The position numbers and the translations under genes were made by a program. A model generated the notes under the pieces. The model was not told where the DNA came from and ran no database searches. It saw nothing but the letters and a program-made list of their open reading frames with translations. Below are positions 47,684 to 57,416 of a DNA stretch of 64,000 nucleotides, one piece after another; positions within the stretch are counted from its first letter, which is position 1, and every line of letters begins with the position of its first letter. Origin of the DNA: Crotalaria pallida (Eukaryota; Streptophyta; Magnoliopsida; Fabales; Fabaceae); assembly GCA_037953625.1 (NCBI GenBank), contig CM075652.1, positions 10,436,501 to 10,500,500 on the forward strand. The letters are read 5' to 3'.

Positions 47684-50600
47684 TGTAACACCCTATCTTA
47701 ATTAATACTCTAACTACCCCGATTTAATTAGTGACTTGAAAATTTCTTTTTAAAACCATTTAAACTTATAAAAATCTCTGTGAAATCGGACAGAGTTTCC
47801 TTTGTTTTACGGATATCCCAAAAATATGAGTTGCCTTGAAAACCTGTTTAACATTGTTATATAACCAGCAGTATGCTAACAGGGCAAAATACAAGTCAGT
47901 TCAATACATTCTATTACATCGTTTCCAAAATAATAATAAACAAGTTTTAAGATAGTTTAATCTCCCAAAAGATAATACATCTTATTTATTTACATCAAAA
48001 ACCCAAAGTTTAACTTTGCGAATCCACCTACTATCACACCCCTAATATTCACACTCCACGTTGTGGAGTGTGTCCCTGCTCGGCCAAGGTTAGTGCATGC
48101 TCCGCTTCGGTACCTGTAAAAATATATCAAGAAGGGTAGCATTACACAGAACTTAGAAATATAGCTTCTACAAAAGCATAGTAATAAACCAAGGACCTAC
48201 CCTACACCATACTAAACAATCACACACTACTTCACTTTCCTCTTATACGACTCAACATTTCCCTAAGTTTTCAGTTACATACTTTCCCTATGCTTCTCAA
48301 GTCTTTCTAATACTTTCCATTCATTCGCACACCTTTCGGCGGGTTATTATTTCCATTTATTCGCACACCACAAGGGCGGGTTCTAATCACATCCACTCAC
48401 ACCATATAGGCGGGTCCATCATATACCTTATCACGCTCCCGAAGGGAGGGTCCATATCATGCATCTATCCACTCCTCTATGGAGGATCCATAATCATATA
48501 CATATCCACTCCTACATGGAGGGTCCATCAATCACGCTCCGTAATGGAGGGTCCATCATATACACGCTCCGCTATGGAGGGTCCATTATATTTATACACG
48601 CTCCATTAAGGAGGGTCCATTATATTTATACACGCTCCGCTATGGAGGGTCCATTGTATACACGCTCCGCTATGGAGGGCCCATTCTATACACGCTCAGC
48701 TATGGAGGGTCCATTATATACACGCTCCGTTAAGGAGGGTCCATTATATTTATACACGCTCCGTTAAGGAGGGTCCATTATATACACGCTCAGCTATGAA
48801 GGGTCCATTATATACACGCTCCGTTAAGGAGGATCCATTATATACATGCTCCGCTATGGAGGGTCCATTATATACACGCTCCGCTATGGAGGGTCCATTA
48901 TATACACGCTCCGTTAAGGAGGGTCCATTATATACACGCTCCGCTATGGAGGGTCCATTATATACACGCTCCGTTAAGGAGGATCCATTATATACACGCT
49001 CCGCTATGGAGGGTCCATTATATACACGCTCCGCTACGGAGGGTCCATTATATACACGCTCCGTTAAGGAGGGTCCATTATATACACGCTCCGCTACGGA
49101 GGGTCCATTATATACACGCTCCGTTAAGGAGGGTCCATTATATACACGCTCCGCTATGGAGGGTCCATTATATACACGCTCCGTTAAGGAGGGTCCATTA
49201 TATTTATACACGCTCCGTTAAGGAGGGTCCATTATAATTCCACACTCCACTTGGGGAGGGTCCATATAGATTATACATATTTCCACTTCCATAGGAAGGG
49301 TCATTCATAAACATTATCATATTCTCACTCCCTTTGGGAGGGTCATTCGTATATAAATCATTATTCACATCATAAATTCACCCTTTCACATTCCTATATC
49401 CACACCTCAATAGGAGGGTTCTTCTCACATTAACCATATAATTTCATTGTTCAAGTATTCACTCGCTTTTAACTCATTCCCTATATGATTTCCATTCCAT
49501 TTCATTTGCACATTTTAGCACTCGAAGTCCGTTTTAGCCATAAATGCCCTTTTGTGTTATTAATTCCCTTTGTTTACACATTTATCACTCACATTATTTA
49601 CTTAGCATTAAATCAACATTTTACTTTAGTATTCATTTATCGATTCCTCTTAACATACATTCTTCTATACTCTCCATACATTTTATCCGTCATATTTCCG
49701 AATTAAAACCAATCCATCATTACTTTCCCTTTTATTTACCTATCTCATGGTTATCCCATCAACATAATGTTTCACTCCTTTCACCATCTCCAAATCTTTT
49801 CAAGCTTATCCCGAGTCTCTAATTATTTTCGCTCCATTATCCACTCTTAATTTCCTTTATTATTTTCCTTATGATTTGCCAACCAGTTATTCTCATTACT
49901 CTCAAATTATATATATATATATATATACTTGTCCACTATTCCCTTCCTATCCATTTTCGTTTATACCTTTGTTCTCACAAATTACACAAATTACTCTTTC
50001 TATTATCCATCAATTATTTCCTTGATTTTTATTGTCAAATACCCTAAGGTTTCATGCTATACTCCCTCTCTACCCCTAGCCATCACTATAACTAAAGAGA
50101 ATCTACTTCCTAAGCTAAGGTAATACAAACCCTCTTACCTTCTTAAGAGGTGATGATGAATTCAAGCTCTAGCTTCTTGATCCTTGGTATGTGAGTTCCT
50201 TGCCCTTGACTTGGTTTTGATTGGAGGCATGAAACAAAGTCCTATAAATTCATGAGTGCAAGAACCCTAAGGATTTAAACTCAATTTCAAGGAACTAAGG
50301 AAAGTTGGAATGGAAAGGAAATTAATATATGGCATGAAGCTTGACTTACCCCAACAATGGTGGAAATTGAAAACCAAGAAGAATGGAAGGAGGGAGTAAT
50401 TCGTGAATCAAGGGAGAAAGGAGGAATGAGCTCTCATCCAACTTCCATGGTGCAAGACTTGGTGGGTGTGTTTGATTTTGGGTTTGGGGTGCCCAAGATC
50501 AAGTGTTTATGGTGGACTTGTGGTGGGAGTGTGTTGGAGATGGAGAGAAAACGGGTGAAGAGAAGATGTTGATGATGGAATGTGAGGAATGAGTGTTGTT

Positions 50601-51252
50601 CTTGTTGTTGGGTGTTTGTTCATGCCCAAGAGAAAGAGAATCGGACGGCTAGGATTGAGCAACTTGGCCCCCAAGTTCAGATTCAACGCACCAGATCTAA
50701 TCTGGGGTGCGTCGCTCGCCTGGGCGAGCCTATTTCTCGCCTGGGCGGGTTTTGGCATCTGAACACGTGCTGCTGAAAATCAGGGACTCGCCTGGGCGAG
50801 CCTATTTCTCGCCTGGGCGAGTTTTTCACTGGATTTGAGCTCAAATGAATAGTGAACTCGCCTGGGCGAGTGGCTCATGCGCCTGGGCGAGTTTCACTTT
50901 TCAAATCTTCGATTCGCCGTAACTTTTTCGTTAACCGTCGGATCGAGTCCAAATTTTTAGAAATGCTTCTTTACCCCATAAACTTCACATCCAACGGTGG
51001 AATTTATTTTCTTAGCTTCCTATAATAAATTTCTAATTTTCTCTTTTCGGTCGATTTCTAACATCGAAAACGCCGATTTAACTCCCGATTTCGCTTATAT
51101 GACTTTGCCCAAAGCCATAAATGCCTTCTATACAACTCCTAGGTCCTATAATCACCACTCGCATATCCACCAAAATTCATTAAGTCACTTTTCCAATTTT
51201 TTTAAGGTTTTTAATTAATAATCCAATTTAAAATAACGTTTGGGATGTTACA
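47684..51252 (-). repeat. 3' LTR of the gag-only element
   Basis: Plus strand TGTAACACCCTATC...GGGATGTTACA. It holds the minisatellite at 48530-49245, an AT microsatellite (~49909-49928) and six CGCCTGGGCG motifs at 50714-50891. It is 68 bases longer than the right LTR: two 30-base minisatellite units plus four AT units account for this. Confidence 0.92.
48530..49245. repeat. 30-bp minisatellite in the left LTR
   Basis: About 23 units of CACGCTCCGCTATGGAGGGT plus CCATTATATA. GCTATGG and GTTAAGG variants alternate in a higher-order pattern, and some units carry a TTTATA extension. Looser relatives extend back to ~48340 and on to ~49410. Long frames on both strands here are repeat artefacts. 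Confidence 0.93.
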
Positions 51253-51267
51253 ATTCTCCCCCACTTA
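51253..51267 (-). other. Polypurine tract of the gag-only element
   Basis: On the minus strand, TAAGTGGGGGAGAAT lies immediately before the LTR start TGTAACATCCC; it is typical of Tekay-like elements. Confidence 0.88.
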
Positions 51268-52261
51268 CTAGAATTTCGTCCCCGAAATTCCGTTCAATTC
51301 CTTCAATTGGAGAACCATCCCATTATATTTCTTAATTCCATCGCTTCCGCTTGTATATACTTCGCTCCGTGGTTACCCCGACAAGGATCTTTTAAAGTTC
51401 CGGAATTAAGTTCTCCCCCACTTATCATAGGCATATTCCTTCGTACCCGTATACCCTTAAGTTCTTGTACTCAATGGGAGTACAAACTCGAATCAAGCTA
51501 ACTGAGTTTTTGTGTGGCTCCTTCACACAATTATTAGGATTGGTTTCTCTTACGTTTGTTCGTTCAGGGATCTTGGTGAGATCCCGGGGGTTTTGTGTAG
51601 CTAAAAACTCTTATCCATAAGCTTCGTTGTGAGTCTAATACTCGATTAGGCGTAAGGAATTTTGGGAAGAACACCATTCAAGCTAGTGTTTATCCCACTA
51701 ATGGATCTTTGTATTCGCAGAATTCCTATTGCAATTAATTTCTCACTTTAATAAGAAGTTTGCCATGACATCGTCCGTTAATAGATGCAAAGATCGAGGC
51801 GACCGAACCCAATCTTACGTCCGTTAACAGCACATCATCGGCGGTTTTGCTGATAGCATCATCATTTAACAGATGTAGGAGCAGAGTGGTCAGCTCTAAT
51901 CTTACATTCTATTAAACAACGACATTATCACAGAGTCTGGTTACTTTCTACTTAGCATTCAAAACTTAGCACTTTATTCTTTCTGATTTCTCCCTATAAG
52001 TGTAGTGGCATCTATGCATTTTTCTTAAATTACATAACTCTTTATTCAGAGATTAGGGATCAAGGCTCCAAATAGTACATGCTTTTCTAAGTTTTCACTA
52101 AAGAGGTTTCTGATCATCAAAGATCAACACCTAAGACTCATAGGGGATTTCTAATTTGGAGCAACTTCATTTCCGTTCAAGTAATTAAGGGAAACATACA
52201 AGCATGTGACTCAGTCATTAAACATCGTCTCCTAGAGAGTGTTAAAGACTCAGCGTTTACC
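51268..52261 (-). other. Internal non-coding remnant where pol would be
   Basis: About 1 kb between gag and the polypurine tract. Six-frame reading shows no protease, RT, RNase H or integrase motif. The part next to the PPT (ACGAAATTCTAGTAAG) is the usual 3' leader of Tekay elements. Confidence 0.65.
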
Positions 52262-53380
52262 TCAGTTTGGTTTGTCTGCATTTCCCACTTCCTTCCCTTT
52301 CGAAGTGAGTACCTTTCCTCTCTGGATAGATCGTTTTGCACCTACTGGATGGGCTCTAGCTGTATTCACCTCTTTCTTCATAGTATTCTTGGGACAATTG
52401 GCAGCATAATTTCCGGGTTGTCCGCACACAAAACAACTAAAACTTCTTCTAGTTTGGTTCCAGAACCAGCACTCTCCACTATGTTGCTTTCCACAATGTG
52501 GACATGATGGAGGAGTGTCCACAACAGTCTCACTCTTGCCCATAATTCTTGGGACAGCTGCCTTGTTGTGGGGAACGACATAAGGGCTTGATTTTTGTGT
52601 TGGTCCATCATTTTTGATTGGACCTCCTGTCTTCTGCCCACTCTTAACTTTCTCTTTCGCACTATGCTTCCTACTCTTTTCATAAGTACTGGTCATATTA
52701 ATCAGCTGAGACAAATTTGCAATGTTCTGATACTCAAAGGCCATCTTAATCTCCGAACGAAGTCCTGTCTCGAATTTGATGCATTTAGTCCTTTCATCAG
52801 CGTCCCTGTAGCTTTCGGCATATCGAATCAGATCTTCAAACTTAGCAGCATACTCCCCGACGCTCAGATCCCCTTGCTCTAGCTGCAGAAAGGCGATCTC
52901 CTTTTCTCTGCGGACATCCTCAGGAAAATACTTTTCCAGAAATCGGATCTTAAAAAGATCCCAGGTAATTGCCTGATGTCCTGCTTCTAAACCCCTTCGC
53001 GTCTGTTGCCACCAGTGTTCTGCTTCACTAGCCAACATGTATTGTGCCAGCAGAACCTTTTGTTCCTCCGGTGGTGCCATAATATTCAAAATCTTTTCAA
53101 TCTCTTGCAACCACAGCTGTGCCCCGTCGGGGTTGAATCCTCCTTCAAACTTTTGAGGCTCGTTCTTTCTGAATCGGGCCATCCAATCGATCGCGACCGG
53201 AGCTGGTTGTTGAGGATTCATTGCTGCCACTGCTGCTGTTGCTGCTGTTGCAGCTGCTGCTATGTTCTCCCCCTGGTTATGGTGCGTTTGCGCCATATTA
53301 GCAGCCTGATCCTGTTGCATCTGTACCAGATGTTCCAGAATAGCGCGGATCCCGTCATTATCGACCCGTCTACCAGCCAT
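52262..53380 (-). CDS. Gag of Tekay-like element, intact frame
   Basis: An uninterrupted 372-residue frame starts at ATG 53380 shortly after the primer site. It has a Gln/Ala-rich N-terminus (AAAATAATAAVAAMN), then a Retrotrans_gag domain at residues ~75-225 (FEGGFNPDGAQLWLQEIEKI, EHWWQQTRR, FLEKYFPEDVRREKE), a basic Lys-rich linker and two cysteine clusters: CPHCGKQHSGEC and CFVCGQPGNYAANC. In the second, Asn stands where the zinc-binding His normally is. There is no protease downstream. This could supply structural protein for its own RNA, with enzymes from another element. Product activity is unknown. Confidence 0.88.
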   Translation of the reverse strand: MAGRRVDNDGIRAILEHLVQMQQDQAANMAQTHHNQGENIAAAATAATAAVAAMNPQQPAPVAIDWMARFRKNEPQKFEGGFNPDGAQLWLQEIEKILNIMAPPEEQKVLLAQYMLASEAEHWWQQTRRGLEAGHQAITWDLFKIRFLEKYFPEDVRREKEIAFLQLEQGDLSVGEYAAKFEDLIRYAESYRDADERTKCIKFETGLRSEIKMAFEYQNIANLSQLINMTSTYEKSRKHSAKEKVKSGQKTGGPIKNDGPTQKSSPYVVPHNKAAVPRIMGKSETVVDTPPSCPHCGKQHSGECWFWNQTRRSFSCFVCGQPGNYAANCPKNTMKKEVNTARAHPVGAKRSIQRGKVLTSKGKEVGNADKPN

Positions 53381-53540
53381 TCTGTTTAGTCATGCATAAG
53401 GCCGACAGATAATGCTTAATAGCATAATTACTAGTATAAACATCCTATCAATAGACTCTAGACTCTAAACTATAATTATCGATTACTCGCTCGGTGAGTA
53501 ACCACTGGAGTAATGATTAACTCCAAGGGCCGAGGAAAAA

Positions 53541-53554
53541 CTGCTCTGATACCA
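53541..53554 (-). other. Primer-binding site, initiator Met tRNA
   Basis: The minus strand reads TGGTATCAGAGCAG, four bases from the LTR end GGTGTTACA. Confidence 0.92.
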
Positions 53555-53558
53555 TAAA

Positions 53559-56500
53559 TGTAACACCCTATCTTAATTAATACTCTAACTACCCCGATTT
53601 AATTAGTGACTTGAAAATTTCTTTTTAAAACCATTTAAACTTATAAAAATCTCTGTCAAATCGGACAGAGTTTCCTTTGTTTTACGGATATCCCAAAAAT
53701 ATGAGTTGCCTTGAAAACCTGTTTAACATTGTTATATAACCAGCAGTATGCCAACAGGGCAAAATACAAGTCAGTTCAATACATTCTAGTACATCGTTTC
53801 CAAAATAATAATAAACAAGTTTTAAGATAGTTTAATCTCCCAAAAGATAATACATCATATTTATTTACATCAAAAACCCAAAGTTTAACTTTGCGAATCC
53901 ACCTACTATCACACCCCTAATATTCACACTCCACGTTGTGGAGTGTGTCCCTGCTCGGCCAAGGTTAGTGCATGCTCCGCTTCGGTACCTGTAAAAATAT
54001 ATCAAGAAGGGTAGCATTACACAGAACTTAGAAATATAGCTTCTACAAAAGCATAGTAATAAACCAAGGACCTACCCTACACCATACTAGACAATCACAC
54101 ACTACTTCACTTTCCTCTTATACGACTCAACATTTCCCTAAGTTTTCAGTTACATACTTTCCCTATGCTTCTCAAGTCTTTCTAATACTTTCCATTCATT
54201 CGCCCACCTTTCGGCGGGTTATTATTTCCATTTATTCGCACACCACAAGGGCGGGTTCTAATCACATCCACTCACACCATATAGGCGGGTCCATCATATA
54301 CCTTATCACGCTCCCGAAGGGAGGGTCCATATCATGCATCTATCCACTCCTCTATGGAGGGTCCATAATCATATACATATCCACTCCTACATGGAGGGTC
54401 CATCAATCACGCTCCGTAATGGAGGGTCCATCATATACACGCTCCGCTATGGAGGGTCCATTATATTTATACACGCTCCGTTAAGGAGGGTCCATTATAT
54501 TTATACACGCTCCGCTATGGAGGGTCCATTGTATACACGCTCCGCTATGGAGGGTCCATTATATACACGCTCCGCTATGGAGGGTCCATTATATACATGC
54601 TCCGTTAAGGAGGGTCCATTATATTTATACACGCTCCGTTAAGGAGGGTCCATTATATATACGCTCAGCTATGAAGGGTCCATTATATACACGCTCCGTT
54701 AAGGAGGATCCATTATATACACGCTCCGCTATGGAGGGTCCATTATATACACGCTCCGCTATGGAGGGTCCATTATATACACGCTCCGTTAAGGAGGGTC
54801 CATTATATACACGCTCCGCTATGGAGGGTCCATTATATACACGCTCCGTTAAGGAGGATCCATTATATACACGCTCCGCTATGGAGGGTCCATTATATAC
54901 ACGCTCCGCTATAGAGGGTCCATTATATACACGCTCCGTTAAGGAGGGTCCATTATATACACGCTCCGCTATGGAGGGTCCATTATATACACGCTCCGTT
55001 AAGGAGGGTCCATTATATTTATACACGCTCCGTTAAGGAGGGTCCATTATAATTCCACACTCCACTTGGGGAGGGTCCATATAGATTATACATATTTCCA
55101 CTTCCATAGGAAGGGTCATTCATAAACATTATCATATTCTCACTCCCTTTGGGAGGGTCATTTGTATATAAATCATTATTCACATCATAAATTCACCCTT
55201 TCACATTCCTATATCCACACCTCAATAGGTGGGTTCTTCTCACATTAAGCATATAATTTCATTGTTCAAGTATTCACTCGCTTTTAACTCATTCCCTATA
55301 TGATTTCCATTCCATTTCATTTGCACATTTTAGCACTCGAAGTCCGTTTTAGCCATAAATGCCCTTTTGTGTTATTAATTCCCTTTGTTTACACATTTAT
55401 CACTCACATTATTTACTTAGCATTAAATCAACATTTTACTTTAGTATTCATTTATCGATTCCTCTTAACATACATTCTTCTATACTCTCCATACATTTTA
55501 TCCGTCATCTTTCCGAATTAAAACCAATCCATCATTACTTTCCCTTTTATTTACCTATCTCATGGTTATCCCATCAACATAATGTTTCACTCCTTTCACC
55601 ATCTCCAAATCTTTTCAAGCTTATCCCGAGTCTCTAATTATTTTCGCTCCATTATCCACTCTTAATTTCCTTTATTATTTTCCTTATGATTTGCCAACCA
55701 GTTATTCTCATTACTCTCAAATTATATATATATACTTGTCCACTATTCCCTTCCTATCCATTTTCGTTTATACCTTTGTTCTCACAAATTACACTAATTA
55801 CTCTTTCTATTATCCATCAATTATTTCCTTGATTTTTATTGTCAAATACCCTAAGGTTTCATGCTATACTCCCTCTCTACCCCTAGCCATCACTATAACT
55901 AAAGAGAATCTACTTCCTAAGCTAAGGTAATACAAACCCTCTTACCTTCTTAAGAGGTGATGATGAATTCAAGCTCTAGCTTCTTGATCCTTGGTATGTG
56001 AGTTCCTTGCCCTTGACTTGGTTTTGATTGGAGGCATGAAACAAAGTCCTATAAATTCATGAGTGCAAGAACCCTAAGGATTTAAACTCAATTTCAAGGA
56101 ACTAAGGAAAGTTGGAATGGAAAGGAAATTAATATATGGCATGAAGCTTGACTTACCCCAACAATGGTGGAAATTGAAAACCAAGAAGAATGGAAGGAGG
56201 GAGTAATTCGTGAATCAAGGGAGAAAGGAGGAATGAGCTCTCATCCAACTTCCATGGTGCAAGACTTGGTGGGTGTGTTTGATTTTGGGTTTGGGGTGCC
56301 CAAGATCAAGTGTTTATGGTGGATTTGTGGTGGGAGTGTGTTGGAGATGGAGAGAAAATGGGTGAAGAGAAGATGTTGATGATGGAATGTGAGGAATGAG
56401 TGTTGTTCTTGTTGTTGGGTGTTTGTTCATGCCCAAGAGAAAGAGAATCGGACGGCTAGGATTGAGCAACTTGGCCCCCAAGTTCAGATTCAACGCACCA

Positions 56501-57059
56501 GATCTAATCTGGGGTGCGTCGCTCGCCTGGGCGAGCCTATTTCTCGCCTGGGCGGGTTTTGGCATCTGAACACGTGCTGCTAAAAATCAGGGACTCGCCT
56601 GGGCGAGCCTATTTCTCGCCTGGGCGAGTTTTTCACTGGATTTGAGCTCAAATGAATAGTGAACTCGCCTGGGCGAGTGGCTCATGCGCCTGGGCGAGTT
56701 TCACTTTTCAAATCTTCGATTCGCCGTAACTTTTTCGTTAATCGTCGGATCGAGTCCAAATTTTTAGAAATGCTTCTTTACCCCATAAACTTCACATCCA
56801 ACGGTGGAATTTATTTTCTTAGCTTCCTATAATAAATTTCTAATTTTCTCTTTTCGGTCGATTTCTAACATCGAAAACGCCGATTTAACTCCCGATTTCG
56901 CTTATATGACTTTGCCCAAAGCCATAAATGCCTTCTATACAACTCCTAGGTCCTATAATCACCACTCGCATATCCACCAAAATTCATTAAGTCACTTTTC
57001 CAATTTTTTTAAGGTTTTTAATTAATAATCCAATTTAAAATAACATTTGGGATGTTACA
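53559..57059 (-). repeat. 5' LTR of the gag-only element
   Basis: Nearly identical to the left LTR apart from the 68-base length difference and scattered substitutions. CGCCTGGGCG motifs lie at 56522-56700 and the AT microsatellite is shorter (five AT units). Confidence 0.92.
54405..55055. repeat. 30-bp minisatellite in the right LTR
   Basis: Same units and order as the left array, but two units fewer by the length comparison. Confidence 0.92.
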
Positions 57060-57416
57060 TTTGGTGTCCTTTCTTCTTCATCATTCTATTTTCGGTTATG
57101 AGTGTGTTGATTTGTTCTTGCATATTAGTTTCTATTGTTGATCTATGTTTTTCAAAGAGTAATAATTAAAGATTGAAGTTTTAAAATGAAAAATGAACAT
57201 GCAAAAATATTTAAAGGGTGATTCGATTTTTAAAAGAATTTTTGAGATAATGATCTTGTTTTCTTGTTTGATTTGGTTTTGTGTGCATGCAAAGGAAATC
57301 ATTTTTAGGAAAATTTAACTTAAAGCATGAAAATTTTGATAAAATGAATTTATTTATTTTTCTTATGTGTGTTTCGGTGTTGGCATGGATTTTTAGAAAA
57401 GGATTTTTATTTGAAG
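57060..57416. repeat. ~693-bp tandem array, right end
   Basis: Starts with the duplicated TTTGG and completes the sixth unit (TTTGGTGTCC...TTTTTATTTGAAG). Homology to the unit stops at ~57416. Confidence 0.93.

Larger units (their letters stand above)
47684..57059 (-). mobile_element. Gag-only (TR-GAG type) Tekay-like gypsy element
   Basis: 9,376 bp with LTRs of 3,569 bp (left) and 3,501 bp (right) and target duplication TTTGG (47679-47683, 57060-57064). The primer site lies beside the right LTR and the polypurine tract beside the left, so it is minus-strand. The 2.3 kb interior codes for gag only; there is no pol. Complete LTRs, priming sites and gag without pol match the plant class called TR-GAG. 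Gag and PPT style point to Tekay-type chromoviruses. Confidence 0.88.

Noticed and set aside
48750..49211. Long open frames on both strands across the LTR minisatellite
   Set aside because: They arise because the 30-base unit is a multiple of three without stops. The protein is a monotonous repeat and is mirrored in the other LTR at 54625-55026.
50357..50572. Small plus-strand frame present in both LTRs of the gag-only element
   Set aside because: Conserved only because the LTRs are duplicates; no homologous frame in the related solo LTR.
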